Shown: one piece after another, positions 12,314-24,079 of the stretch
How positions within the stretch are numbered: position 1 is the first letter of the stretch
Layout: each line of letters starts with the position of its first letter
DNA from: Ceratopteris richardii
Taxonomy: Eukaryota; Streptophyta; Polypodiopsida; Polypodiales; Pteridaceae
DNA: 64,000 nt
Direction: 5' to 3'
Assembly: GCA_020310875.1 (NCBI GenBank)
Contig: CM035438.1
Span: 97,568,432-97,632,431, forward strand
Program-made: the position numbers and the translations under genes
Notes under the pieces: model-generated
Told to the model about the DNA's origin: nothing
The model's input: only the letters and a program-made list of their open reading frames with translations
Database searches by the model: none

Positions 12314-12321
12314 GGGAGAGC
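12311..12321 (+). other. Polypurine tract of Copia-1
   Basis: The purine-rich TGAGGGAGAGC lies directly before the TG of the 3' LTR, the expected plus-strand priming site. Confidence 0.8.
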
Positions 12322-13390
12322 TGTTGGAGAAACAATCACTAATTGGACATACATTTGAAGATCAAAACTTTAGAATAAAACTACATGCCTATGTGAAGGG
12401 ACAAATTCACAAGTGTATCATATTTGTAAAGTTAGTTCACTTTAATTCTAGAAGTTTTTTAAAAATCACGAGAATAAGAAAATCTATATAAGTTAGTTTG
12501 TATCAACTGAAGCGATGAGAGAGAAGGAGAGGAAGACAATGAGAAAGTGAGTTAGTACTCATTTTGTATGATTGAGAATAGTCGGGCTTCTCTGCGTGAG
12601 AAAGCACCTGTGCATTCCTGAGTTTTCATAGTTATGGAAAGAGTTTATTAAACTTCTGTGCATAAGGTTTCTTCTTCCATCTCCAGTGTTTGTCTTGTGT
12701 GAAATGATTTCAAGAGTTGAAGTTTTCCAAGCAAGTCGATGCCTGGCATCGAGTTTGTGCTGATAAGTCTGTGTTTTATTTTTTGAGTTCTAACTCCTGC
12801 TAAATCTTCTTGAAAAGATGATGTTTGTGAAGCAACTCGATGCTTGGCATCGAGTTTCAGCATAAAGTCGATGCCTGGCATCGACTTCCCACATAAAAGT
12901 GGTCTTGTTCATGTGTGTGTTCAAGGGGGTAATTCTGGTGCTGAAAAAGTGGCTGAAAAAGCTCAAAGTCGATGCCGGGCATCGACTTTTGGTTGCAAGT
13001 CGATGCTAGGCATCGAATTTTTATTTTTAGACAACGAAATTTACTAAAACAGGCGAAATTTCTAGTTTTGGAAGGTCATACAGGGTCATCTTGTGAAGGC
13101 CATAACTTGAGTTCTAGAGATCCGTTTCAAGCATATGATAGCTTGTTGGAAATCTCTACACCTCTAGTCTCATCCACTAAAAGATCATGGAGAAATAATA
13201 TTTGAGCTAAGAGAAGTTAGCAAAATACTAAAGGTATGTCATTTTCAGTGACTAGGAATTTCTGTAGAAGCAAAGTTCTCACTTTAGGCTATCATTTCTC
13301 AAAGTTTGGAGTGGCAATGAGTTAATGGTGACCACAGAGGTGTTCTAGTATCACATTAACTCATTTCTTGTGGTGTTTCATACATCAACA
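12322..13390 (+). repeat. Copia-1 3' LTR
   Basis: 1,069 bp, TG to CA, the same length as the 5' LTR and about 97% identical by manual count. It is followed by the GGTTG duplication. Confidence 0.96.
12735..13017 (+). repeat. Five 19-bp palindromes in the Copia-1 3' LTR
   Basis: Copies start at 12735, 12836, 12867, 12968 and 12999, the same spacing as in the 5' LTR. Here they are closer to a perfect palindrome, for example GTCGATGCCGGGCATCGAC at 12968. Confidence 0.93.
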
Positions 13391-13395
13391 GGTTG
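13391..13395. repeat. Target-site duplication GGTTG, right copy
   Basis: Matches 6814-6818 and defines the right boundary of Copia-1. Confidence 0.95.
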
Positions 13396-14330
13396 TCCCT
13401 CATGTCTTATTCCATACGAATGCCAATTGTTTACATCGTGGTGGTTTATTGATGGTTGTCCGGTCCTTCTTCAAATATATTTGTTTAAGCTCTTTTCCTT
13501 CATATTTAACCCACATATTGTCCTTTCCCTAGTCATGTAAAATTGGCATGCCTTAGCTAGGGTCTCCCACTGAGCATAAGAAAGCATCCATCTACCTATG
13601 GTAGTCATAATACAATGAAGCCTAAAGTAAAGATGCTATCTTGTACCATGATTGGAAATCCAAGAAACACCCCCATTGGCCTTACTCTACTCTAGCTGAC
13701 CAATGTCATGGTGGAGTTGTCTGGTCTTGATGGCCAAAGCCAAAGATTTTCCATAGTATATTCAAACATTATTTTAATGTGAAAGCCATCAGCCACATTA
13801 CTCCTTATAGATGTTGTCCTCTAATAGTGACAGTGAGTCATGGGTTCTTATAATTTGTAAGGGGGGCTTACCCTACAACATTACCCTCACTCAAAGCATT
13901 AGCCTTTGCAACTAGAGTGGATGTAGAGGCCTCATCAATGATTTGAGAAAATTTTGACTTGAATCTTGCATCCATTTTCAATAGATCAATAATACTAACC
14001 TCCTTTTTTATGAATTTAAATAGAATTGAAGCCTCTGATTCCACAAGGGCATGGGCCATGTGCAAAGTTTGAAGCCCCTTTTGGGCCCTATTGAATGTCT
14101 CTCCAATTGCTTCACTTGTGCTTGTAATCTCTTCTTTTGATTGTGTCTCTTCATTTGGAATAGGCATGTTACTAACTGTCCCCTTTTCCTTGGTAAGTCC
14201 ATTTGTACTGGAATCTTGGTGCATTTCTTCCTAAAGGGCTTTCCCCTTGTTTCTTGTCTACATAAAAAAATATTCAATTTCTTCTAGATGTAACATCCTA
14301 GGAGATGGTGATGCCATATTCTAAAACTCC
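13396..14330 (-). pseudogene. Upstream part of Gypsy-B, split off by Copia-1
   Basis: Removing Copia-1 and one GGTTG joins this segment to 6818 and below. It contains a minus-strand ORF (14224-13868, 118 codons, charged and Ser/Thr-rich, no recognised motif) and an overlapping ORF in another frame. Position upstream of the RT in the element's direction suggests a gag, leader or flanking remnant. That assignment rests on geometry, not on domain recognition. Confidence 0.45.
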
Positions 14331-14619
14331 TTCCTTACTCATATAGATCATCTATATACGAGGTCTTGTTATGGATAGAACAAGTCATCGCTTCATCTAG
14401 GGTGTCATCAACAACCCATCAAATGAACTATTGCACTTCTTTTCTAGGCAACTTTGTACTTTTGTGCCAAACATATATATAGGTTTTGCTTTGCTAGTAC
14501 AAGCACCTCAAAAGTCTACTATAAGTTTAACAGAGCTCAAGAGGGTAGTTTTGTTCAGCTTTTCGAGATACAATCATTTTTCTCCATCCGGGTATTTAGT
14601 AACTGGCCGTGGTTGAAAA
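14331..14619. other. Boundary between Gypsy-B and Copia-3
   Basis: No terminal repeat or gene recognised. A short ORF here (14431-14616) has no recognisable motif. Confidence 0.3.
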
Positions 14620-16577
14620 TAATGATGTATTTTGTATGTTCATTGTTGAGGAGAAGTTGGATGGTACTTACTACCCATTATGGGCATATATGATGCATTA
14701 TGTATTGGTAGCAAAAGGGTTGTGGAATATTGTGTAGGGAATTTGAAAACATCCTACTACACCTTCAAATATAGTTATTGAAAGGTGACAATCTTCAGAT
14801 TCCTGTTCGTGTTATGGTTCCTATTGTACCTACTATAGAGCGACTTCATTGGGATGGTAGGGATGCTTAGGTAGATGCATTAATAGCTCTTTCTATAAAA
14901 TGTGCCATTATCTCTCACATTTTCTCTTGCAAAACGACAAAGGATGCTTGGGATACACTTACAATCTTATATTAGGCAAGAAATGAGGCTCGTGTTGCTT
15001 ACCTCCAAAAACAGTTGGAGAGTGAGCACATAAATGAAGGAGATTTCATGGATATTTGCTTTACAAAGATCAAAGATTTGAAGGAGAAGTTGATTTTTGT
15101 TGATGAAGCCTTTCTAGATAGTTCACTTGTGCAAGTTGTTCCTAATGGTCTTCTAGATTCATATCAGATTTTCGCTTCTACTCTTTGATTGATGATGAAA
15201 GGCAATCCAAATACCTTAACATTTGAGGATTTAGTCTTTGTTTTGTTTTAGGATATCAGTCTAGGTAGAACAGGTCTATTATGTATGTTGTTGATCAAGC
15301 TTTCTTAGCTAGTTAAAAGGGCAATGGTAAATTGAGCTCATCTACTAGTAAGTAGAAATTTGTTAATGTTGCACACTTGAAGAAGGAAGAAAAAAAAGAG
15401 AAGAAATAAAAAAAAGTAGACATAGTTTGAAAATATTGTGAGGGAAATGATCATGTCATAAAGAGTTGCCCAAAACTAGTTACAAAGGAGATACAGAAGA
15501 AAGACGCTAGAATGGTTGTTGCAAAGGCCTCTACACCTAAAACAAAGTCTACTAATCTTGTTCAGAATGAAGAATGCACATTTATTACTGTATGAAGTTA
15601 TGATCCATCTTCTCATGAGCAATGTATGTTTGCAATAGACGCAAATGTTTGGTACTTTGATAGTGGGGCAACCAAACATATTACCTTGTAGCACAGTTTC
15701 TTCAATTCACTTGAGCCTATGCCTACATAGAATACTATCACATGCATCAACAAATCCTCTTATTTTGTAATGGGAGTTGGTAAGATCATTGTAACTATTG
15801 TTGATGGTAGTTCTTTCACTTTCTTATATGCTTTGTATGTGCCATGGATCAAGAAAACTCTATTGTCAGTTTTAGCATTAGCCAAGGTTGGCTTGGTTGT
15901 AAAATTTGTTGATGACAGATGTAAAATTCATGATCTCTCAAATGGTGATGTTATTATTGCTTATGGCATTTTATTTTGTGGGTTGTATAAGCTCATATAC
16001 TATGAAAAATCCATGAATGAGTTAGCATGTGAAGTTCAAGGTTTTCAAGCTATCTCAGATGCAAAGCTTTGGCATTCATGCTTTGATGATTTGAACTATG
16101 CTAGTTTACTACACATACATAAATTTGGAATGGTGTCCTCTCTACCAAAACTTGAGCCACCTTGTAAATTTTTTTGTGAAGGCTATATTTTGAGTAAAAT
16201 GTAGCATTCTTCCTTTTCTAAAGATGCTTTACTTTGAGCTTCTCATAAATTGCAGCTTGTTCATAGTGATGTATGTGGTCCTATGTAGATACCTTCTTTT
16301 GGGAACTACCTTTACTTCATGACTTTTATTAATGATTTTTCCAATGATGCATGGGTGTATCCATTGAAAGCTAAGTTGTAAGTGTTTACGTGCTTCAAAC
16401 AGTTTCTTATTATTGCTAAAATTTGTGATCATGTAAATTGGGCACCCTCTATTCTTATCGCGGGGGTTAGATGTCTTCTGATTTTAATGCATTTTTGAGT
16501 GAGCATGGGATAAAACATCAATGTATAGTGCCATATACACCTCAAACAAATGGAGTTTCTGAAAGAAAGAACATCTC
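14620..16577 (+). pseudogene. Copia-3: decayed Ty1/copia gag to integrase
   Basis: Traces in three frames match the same family as Copia-2: EEKLDGTYYPLWAYMMHYVL-like gag start near 14650, ALIALSIKCAIISHI and NEARVAYLQKQLES near 14880-15025, a protease region near 15650 (WYFDSGATKHIT), a pre-integrase ORF (15770-16204: LYVPWIKKTLLSVLALAKVGL) and integrase traces to VPYTPQTNGVSERKN near 16570. The integrase then breaks at base 16577, where a new LTR begins. RT and RNase H are not found downstream. Stops and frameshifts are frequent. Confidence 0.82.
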
Positions 16578-16917
16578 TGTTAGACATTGATCCATAGGGA
16601 TCAATGCATGTGATCCACAGGGATCATTGATCCACACGGATCAATCTATTTGATCCATAGGGATCAATTCATGTGTGTGAGGGACAAGGGCCAGCTAGCC
16701 AAGGTCCCAAGCTCGGGGGATACCCCAAGGTACTTTGGTAGTAATGGGAGTACTCGGGTAGTAATGGGAATAAGTGTTGTATGATGGACACATGTTCACA
16801 CTAGACTATTCTAGATCATTGCTATCTTTAGAGTATACCATTGCTATTTTTAGAGTACAAGAGGGTATATATGGATGGGAGGAGATTCACACACACATCA
16901 TTCAAGTCTTTCTCTCA
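16578..16917 (+). repeat. 340-bp LTR inserted in the Copia-3 integrase
   Basis: Starts TGTTAGAC, ends TCTCTCA, and is followed after 2 bp by a Met-tRNA primer site variant. It contains a TATATATG box near 16865 and a cluster of four GATCC palindromes in its first 90 bp. No second LTR was found, so the element is truncated or rearranged. Confidence 0.75.
16587..16667 (+). repeat. Cluster of four GATCC-type palindromes
   Basis: TTGATCCATAGGGATCAA or variants lie at 16587-16604, 16611-16626, 16627-16644 and 16650-16667. Each is an inverted repeat around a 3-4 nt centre. A related cluster lies at 21144-21312 outside any LTR. Confidence 0.9.
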
Positions 16918-16919
16918 AT

Positions 16920-16931
16920 TGGTATTAGAGC
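16920..16931 (+). other. Primer-binding site variant
   Basis: TGGTATTAGAGC differs by one C-to-T change from the canonical initiator tRNA-Met site and sits just after the 340-bp LTR. Confidence 0.75.
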
Positions 16932-17350
16932 TCTACGATTTTGGGATCGCAAGCATTTTCTAACGTGTGGCTTCTTGCGTCGATATCTTCGTCATCATCA
17001 GTCGCCGTTGTGGAGTCGTCCGTGGAGCTTTTGGAGTCATCTGCCCATGCGAACCGCCTCTCGAGAGAACAGTCCTGTAATGTCTCTCTACCGACGAGGG
17101 CACACCCATAAGCGCTTATGAACGTACTCATCCCATCGACGTGAAGGACGCAGCCTACGCATGCCCCTAATCCTGCCCGTGTTCTCAGCACCGCTACCCG
17201 CGCAGTGAGAGAGGGAGAAATTTTTTCTTTCTATTGAAGAGAACGCAAGCTCTTTCATTCTTTTATGCCCAAAAAATTCTCCGACGCAGTTTTGATTTCT
17301 TTCACCGCGTGGCTTTTCAACCGCGGAGGTCAGCGTGAGCACTCTGGGCA
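16932..17350 (+). other. GC-rich leader after the 340-bp LTR
   Basis: This is clearly more GC-rich than its surroundings and resembles in style the untranslated leader of Copia-2 (48920-49165). I find no gag start. The ORFs in both strands here show no motif. Confidence 0.4.
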
Positions 17351-18081
17351 TTAAGACTTAGTGCTGGAGAGGAAGCGGATGGTATTATATATACTTCCTG
17401 TCACTTTAACGTTGTATGTAGGATATGAGTGTTATGCACATTCCAAGTGCCTCAAGAAAGTGAGCAGACTATTTTCGTGCCAATTTGAAGTTTTTGGTGC
17501 TCGACATGTGGGATAAACTTCCACGCCATGCCCATTTGTTACTTGAAGGAGGAGCATAGTCGACCTTCTATCTTGAATCATGGTCAATTATTTAGTCAAA
17601 CTAGATTATCTTCTTCCACTTATGTGGCCATATCTTGAGCATCTCATCTCCAAACTTGGAGATTTTCCTTGTTATGGATGGCGATCTCAAAGCTCTTTCC
17701 AAAAAGTGGTTGAAAGACACCTTTTGGGTTTCAATTTCCTTCATCTTCAGAGTTTGGAGTTTACCCATTCATCTTCGACAGCCCTCTTTCGAGTATCATT
17801 ATGAAGCACAACCTCTTGGGAGAAACTTGGAAAGCTATTTGGACGGAGTATGGATCATCTTCAACACCTGCAAGTTACTTTTTGGACCTCCAGATAAGTC
17901 TCTTGTCAATTTATATGTATTATTGCTCTCTTTTTGCATCAAATTGCATATAGAACACACAATTTTGCATAGCACCTAGACTATATGCGTAGTGTAGACG
18001 TGAGTTCGTATTATGTGGTGCATGTATTCTTCTTGCAGGAAAAGGTAAGTATTTTTCTTGCAGGTTCGGGAGGAGAAAAAT
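17351..18081. other. Unassigned sequence
   Basis: Two overlapping ORFs of 74 and 114 codons on the plus strand and one of 110 on the minus strand have no recognised motifs. Probably retroelement leader or relic. Confidence 0.3.
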
Positions 18082-18212
18082 AAATTTGTCAGGGTGTGTA
18101 TCCCCTTTCGGTCTACTTGTAGTTATATCATGCCTGTCGGCATTGCAAAATTTGTCAAGGTGTGTAATCCCCTTTCGGTCTATTTGTAGATAGATTGTGC
18201 TTGCTGGCACCA
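18082..18212 (+). repeat. 66-bp tandem duplication
   Basis: Two imperfect copies begin at 18082 and 18148 and share AAATTTGTCA, CCCCTTTCGGTCTA and a closing CTGGCA/GTCGGCA. Confidence 0.85.
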
Positions 18213-19247
18213 TTATCACGGAAATTATTTGTTGTAATTTTCTGGTTTTCAAAATTACGTTGTTATGCTACCGAAATTTTTAGAAAATTAGTATGCATAT
18301 GCATGCAAGCATATAGAACATACTAAAAGTTTCTTATTTTTGCATGTTCCATTGAGCAAAGGCTTGTAATTGTTTTTTTCTGCTGCCACTTACTTGTTTT
18401 GAATATTCATAGAATGTTCAAACTATATAAAGATAAATGGTTAGTACCATTCTGATCCAAGCATCCTATAAGTTTGTGGATATCTAGTAGATATCACTAG
18501 TTAGGAAAAATGAATTCAAAGATAAGCCCAAGAACGGTTTTAAGACAAAGGAACTTAGAAGTTCACAAGTTAGAATTCTAGGATGTCTAGTTAGAACCTA
18601 GAATAGAGGATAGTTAATCCTCAAAGATTTCATGATCAAGAAAGAATGCAATTCCCGTTATGATCCAAAGAAATAAAGTCAAGCTTTAAAAGGAAAATAT
18701 TTAAAGCAATCCATTTAGAGGGATGAGAATTTTCAAGTAAAAAGATTTTCTCTTTTGTACAAAGAACAAAGTGAGATAAGGGTTAGTTTTACCAAGGTCT
18801 CATGAGTTAGAAAGTTAGAGGTAAGAGGTCTCAAGGTAAGTTGACACATTAGAAGAGAACTCGAAGAACACCTACAAGTTTAGGATGCTTATAAATTAAG
18901 TATCTAGTTCATAAGTAGTTACTATAATTTCATAGCTACGAGTTCTAGTGCACATTTCTATGTGTATAGAATAAAGCAGTTTATTTCACAAGAAGTACAG
19001 ACTTCATATTTGTGGAATAACAAGGGCGAATCAAGTTTGATTAGAAAGCCTTAGTTAGAAATAGTGAAAGAAAAGTTGTGTAAGAAATTCCTAGATTTTA
19101 AGGTTGAGACATAGACTTAGAGTTCCTAGCTTTATAGAAGGAATCATATCTTGATTTTATAATCGTTTAGTACAGGCAGATAGGATAGTTCCATCTATCT
19201 ATCTGAAAGTGAAGAATCAAGATCCTAGCTAGACTCATCTTCATTAA
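18213..19247. other. Unassigned AT-rich sequence
   Basis: No gene, RNA or terminal repeat recognised. It lies upstream of Gypsy-C and may be its LTR or leader. Confidence 0.3.
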
Positions 19248-19470
19248 GCAAGCAAGGCAAGTCTGTAGGCTAAGAACTCTAGAATGGCCAAGATCCACAG
19301 AGAGGCAAGGTTTGCAATGAGCAAGCAAGGCAAGTCTATGTGTCAGATATTCAAGAGTGGCCAAGATATACAGAAAGGCAAGGTTTGCATAGAGTAAACC
19401 AAGCAAGGCTATAGTCTAAGTCCCTAGCAGGGAGTGAGACAAGGTTATATAGCACAGCATGCTTTGCATT
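19248..19470 (+). repeat. About 73-bp tandem repeat, roughly three copies
   Basis: Units start with GCAAGCAAGGCAAGTCT at 19248 and 19321, with a more diverged third unit near 19395. Each also contains a GGCCAAGAT and an AGGCAAGGTTTGCA block. Confidence 0.8.
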
Positions 19471-19879
19471 TACTAGGCAAGGCAAGGTTGTCTTCAGTAG
19501 GGAGTGATTATACAACAATGCAAGGTCTATAAGTAAGAAAGTGAGTTCCAAATGGAAGACAAGTTGAGAAGCAAGATGTCTCTATTATAGTTACATCATA
19601 AATAGTGACCAAGTAAAGTGATCAAGTTTGAGCATAAGCGGAGGTGACTACTGATCCGTGGAGAATCAGATCTCCAAGAGACATGATTAGTAAAAGCTAC
19701 CAAGTTGTTTAAATTGATTGTGAGTTTATTTATTTTCTTTACTTTGTACATTCATCATATAGTATAATGGATTCATGTAGTCATGAAGAATCTAGTTAGA
19801 ATGCTTTAGCACTTTCAGTGAAAGTGAGAGTAGAATTTCAAGAGTTTTCCTTGTAAGAATTATAAAAAAGAGCTGATTA
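19471..19879. other. Unassigned sequence before Gypsy-C pol
   Basis: No motif recognised. Isolated CAAGGCAAGG words continue from the tandem repeat. Confidence 0.3.
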
Positions 19880-21655
19880 GACCCAACTATTCACCCTTTG
19901 CAGTATCAGTTCTTCTAGTGAAGAAGAGAGACAAATCTTATAGGATGTGCATCGACTATCGAGCACTCAATAATATTGTTATCAGACTCAGTTAATCCAG
20001 AGAAGACTTAGTTGTTTCTTCCGAGGATAGAGTATCTATTGATGGGGTTCTGCTAGATCCCAAGAAGGTTTCAGTTATCTTAGTTTGGCCTACTCCTTAG
20101 GATGAGAGGTAGCTATGGTCATTTCTAGGACTTTTTGATTTCTATAAGAAATTCATATCTTTTTATTCGTCAATAGTAGTGCCTATGATGAACTTGCTTC
20201 AAGGCAAGGTTTCTTTGCATGGAAGCAAGAGCATCAAGATAGTTTTGATACTCTGAAACAAGTTGTTTCAGAGGCTCCTATACTCAAAGTGGTTCATCCA
20301 CAGAAACTCTTTGAGTTAGAGACAGATGCTAGTGGCATAAGGCATAGGGACAGTTTTGAGCCAAGATGATAGGCCAGTGCATGAACAGGAGTTGTATGCA
20401 GTGGTTTATGCACTTAAAGTCTAGAGACAATATCTTTATGGTATAGACTTTAAGGTATACACAAATCACCATACACTTAAGTATTTTTGTAGTCAACCAG
20501 ATATCCGAGGCAGTCAAGCCCGTTGGGCTGAGCTCATGCAGGAGTTTCACATGGAAATCCTGTATAGAAGAGCAACCAGAATATAGTTTCTGATGCATTA
20601 TCACGAATAATGTATCAAATCAGCTTTATAGTTTTAGAAAGCTCATTGCTTGAAGAGATATAGGAAGCACAGGTGGAAGATCCACATTCGAGCCATCAGT
20701 GATGACTCTATTATAGGAGATGGGACAATTTTAGCTGTTTCTTCCCTTAGCAGAGCGAACAAGTCCATTCTGTATTCCACTTTCTCACAGGAGACTGAAA
20801 TAGTTAGACGGAAAGGAAAAGTTTGCACACCAGTTCCTGGGATTTGAGAAGAAAAATCATGCATGATAACCATGATGTGCCTTGTGTAGGACATTGAGGT
20901 GTTGACAAGACAATACAACTTGTTAGAAGAACATTTTGGTGGCCTGGCTAGCCAGAGATATCCACGCTTATGTGTAGCAAGCTTTATGTGTCAAGTGAAC
21001 AAAGCAAAACTGATAAAGACTCCAAGTCTTTTGTATCCTTTAGAGATTCTAGATCACAATTGGGACAGTGTATCCATGGACTTCATAGTCGGGTTACCGC
21101 GGACCCAAAGGAAGTGGGATACTATCCTAGTTGTGCTAGACAGATTGATGATCCATAGGGATCATGACTTTGGTCCATAGGGATCAGTTCATACCCACGG
21201 AGGAGATGATATAAACTCCACAGAGGGATCAATGCATGTGATCCACAGGGGTCATTGATCTACAGGGATCAGTCCCTTGAGATCCACAAGGATCAATCCA
21301 TTTGATCCATAGGTAGCAGAGTTGTTTATCCAACATGTCTTTAGATTGTATGGGTTGCCGACATCCATAGTTTCAGATAGGGATGTCAGATTCACACGAC
21401 CAAGAGGGTCAACCAATTTTTAGAGGACATGTTGGGGGCATATGTGTATGAGGGATAGACATATTGGGATAGTATTTTCCACTAGTTTAGTTTCCTTTTG
21501 AGATGAACTATGGCATGAATCCTAATGCTCTCAGTACCATAGGTATGTCACAGAAATGTCCTGGTGTTTTGGAGTTCTTAGCAAACATCCAAGTAAATTT
21601 AGAAATAGCTAAAGCCAAGATGTAGCAAGAAGTTGATAGGGCTAAATTCACTTTC
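19880..21655 (+). pseudogene. Gypsy-C: decayed Ty3/gypsy RT, RNase H and integrase
   Basis: Traces in order: an RT start (NYSPFAVSVLLVKKRDKSYR, CIDYRALNN), a large RT deletion, the RT end (FLGLFDFYKKFIS), RNase H (LETDAS-like, ELYAVVYALKV, VYTNHHTLKYF), the integrase zinc-binding region (HDVPCVGHIEV, FMCQVNKA) and the catalytic start (WDSVSMDFIVGLPRTQRKWD). The core is interrupted after LVVLDRL by a palindrome cluster (21144-21312) and then resumes (FIQHVFRLYGLPTSIVSDRD). It ends near 21655 where a different gypsy RNase H begins. Many stops are present, including TAG codons at likely Gln positions. Confidence 0.85.
21144..21312 (+). repeat. GATCC-type palindrome cluster inside a gypsy integrase
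   Basis: Several GATCC-(3 nt)-GGATC inverted repeats lie in about 170 bp. The stretch from about 21227 closely matches the first 90 bp of the 340-bp LTR at 16578, including the words between palindromes. The rest of that LTR is absent here. Confidence 0.85.
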
Positions 21656-23170
21656 CATGTGGATCACAGTGCCCTTCTGTACTTGGTAAAGTAATAGAAT
21701 TTGGTAGGACGGTTAACGAGGTGAGTCCTCTTGCTTTAGGAATTTGAATATGATATTTTCTATCACCCACAAGCAAGCCACACCATCGTTGATATTTTAT
21801 CACAAATTGATCATGGAGAACCACCAAAGGGTGTAGATGATGCTCTTCTGGATGCTGAGGTATTTGCAATGGCAGAGATCGAAGATGCTCCACAGACTTG
21901 TCCGACCTAGTATGAAGAGATGTTGAGTTTTCTAGAGAAAGGAATAGCTCGTCTCATTTGCGGTCTGTGGCCAGAAAGAAAGTTGGTCTCCGTATTCATC
22001 GATTTACTAGCATCCTAGGCTAGCTGTATCATAAGGATCCGGTGGGAATCTGGTTATGTTGTGTACATCCATATAAGGTGGTAGCAATCATCTCTGAAGC
22101 TCATGCAGGTGATGCGGGTGGTCACTTCAATCATTTGATAATGGTATGAAAAATCTAGCAAGTAGGATTGTGGTGGGAAATGATGTACGCAGATGTTCAA
22201 AATGCGGTGCAAAATTGTGACCCTTTTCAACGTAGTAGCGAACCTCTAGACAATCATCATTTTTTGTTGCAACCTATTCTTCCATCGGAACCATCTTAAA
22301 AATAGGGTTTAGATTTATTGGTCCAATTAAACCCTCGATAGCGAGAACGGGAGCACTCTATATCCTAACTTGCACAGATTATTGTACCAGATGGGTAGAA
22401 GCTTGGTTAAAAAACAAGCTACGAAATGCACAATACCTAAAAAACTTCAAAATGAAATCTTTCCATGGTTCGGTCTATCTCTAGAATTACTGTCAGACAC
22501 AAGAACTCATTTTTTGAACCAATGGATTATAGAAATCACTTTTGAGTACCAAATAAAGCATAAATTCAGTTAACCCTATTATCCTCGGGTAAATGGATTA
22601 GCCAAAAGCATAAATAAAGTCTTGCTGCACATGTTGCACAAGATGTTACTTGACTCCATGGACCAATGGGAAATTATTCTCCCCACAGTGCTTTGGGCAT
22701 ATCGGACTTCATATAAAGTTTCAATAGAAGCACTCCCTTTAAACTGCTTTACGGACAAGAAGCTATCCTTGCATTCGAATTTGCAGTTCCAAGTCTCTGG
22801 ATTGTGATGCATAAGTGTTTACTACTAGAAGACTCGTTCGCGTATCAGATGGATTACTCAGATGGATTACCTGTGTTAGTTAGATGAACATAGATATACT
22901 AGTTTTCTATTATTGTAGGAGCTGCAGAGCTGCTAGAAGAAATGGCATGATCCTAATTTACGGACAAAACATTTTAAACCCAATGACTTAGTGCTATTTT
23001 CCCATTCAAAACTGAAGTGAAAAATGGGAAAATTAAAGTTGCGGTGGACCGGTCCATTTTTTATTCACGAACTATGTAGATTAAGCTCCTTTTCATTGGC
23101 TACATTGTCTGAAGAAGTGTTACCAATGATTATTAATGGGTCCAAATTGCAACCCTATCAATCATTCGAA
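21656..23170 (+). pseudogene. Gypsy-D: decayed Ty3/gypsy RNase H end and integrase
   Basis: This starts abruptly within RNase H (FHVDHSALLYLVK), continues with EFEYDIFYHPQASHTIVDIL, a linker, the integrase zinc region (AHAGDAGGHFNHL, NCDPFQR), the core (LELLSDTRTHFLN, LLHMLHKMLLDSMDQWE, LWAYRTSYKVS) and a C-terminal remnant. The family differs from Gypsy-C and is closer to Gypsy-A. Stops and frameshifts occur throughout. Confidence 0.8.
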
Positions 23171-23309
23171 GGGTAATTTTGAAAATCAAATAAAAAAAAA
23201 ACAATAAATAAATAAATAAAACAGATTTTTTTGGGCCAATGAAAAATAAAAGTTCGTGCAAAAGTAGTGGAATAACTACTCAACATGCAAATACTACAAC
23301 CAATTAACG

Positions 23310-24060
23310 TGGCAGATACCTCGTTTCAAATCTAATCCTATGATTCTTGTTATGAGGGCTATGATGAGTGCAAAATCGCCAAAGTAAAAATACCATATTG
23401 GGCAATCATGATGCAGACCTACCACTCTCAACTCAGAAACGTAGGCAATAAAAGATTGAGGACAATATCGAATTCGGCTAATTTGGTGAACTTACGAGCA
23501 AAGCAAGTAGAGCAACGATGATCCTTAGCATTCAATAGACAAAGCACTATAGCAGCTATGGCAGTGACCTTTTCTAATGCACACCTCTTAAACATACCGG
23601 ATAGTCTTTCTCAAGAGCAAAAAGATTGGTTCGAATGCAGAGGACTCCTACAATGTGCGCCATTGGATTGGCAGAGTATTCGTCCCCATCCACTAACAAA
23701 AGACATAGCCAAAGAGTTCTCAAGGCAGACGGATGGCAATGAAATCAATGTCGAGGAGATCAACCTTTGTGTAGGGAAGGAGCACACATTCTAGTTATTG
23801 CTAGCACTGATAGCAAAGCGGCTACACATTGCCAACAATGGCATTACCGCCAGTATCGAATCTATCCATGCAGTAGAGATCTGCAAGTTGTTGGGAAAAC
23901 CCGGTTTTGGAGAATACAAATTCATCCAGCTGTCGGATGACAACCCAGTTACGTAGCAACTGTATGCATTAATGAAGGAATCAGCTAAGACACAGGTTAA
24001 CTGGGTCGAGATCATCTTTAAGAAATTAAAGAAGGAGGTGAGAAGATTGTTTCTGATGAC
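23310..24060 (+). pseudogene. Unrecognised ORF downstream of Gypsy-D integrase, three in-frame stops
   Basis: One frame stays coding-like for about 250 codons across TGA (about 23518), TAG (23792) and TAG (about 23954). It includes DWFECRGLLQCAPLDWQSIR, IAKRLHIANNGITASIESIH and VEICKLLGKPGFGEYKFIQL. I do not recognise the family. Position after integrase parallels the additional ORF of Gypsy-A, so it may be a retroelement accessory ORF, but a captured host fragment is possible. Each stop is one C-to-T step from CGA or CAG. Confidence 0.5.
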
Positions 24061-24079
24061 AAGAAGACCAGTCACACAA

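Larger units (their letters stand above)
6819..13390 (+). mobile_element. Copia-1: structurally complete but coding-defective Ty1/copia element
   Basis: A 6,572-bp element is bounded by two LTRs of exactly 1,069 bp that begin TG and end CA, with a GGTTG target duplication, a Met-tRNA primer-binding site (7890-7901), a polypurine tract (about 12311-12321) and gag-pol in between. It is inserted into Gypsy-B. By eye I count about 34 LTR mismatches (about 3%), mostly transitions, so the insertion is fairly young but not recent. Gag-pol has several frameshifts and stops and an altered protease active site, so it cannot be autonomous now. Confidence 0.96.

Noticed and set aside
17580-18252. ORFs between the 340-bp LTR leader and the 66-bp duplication
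   Set aside because: No recognisable motif in any frame. Overlapping on both strands, so probably chance.
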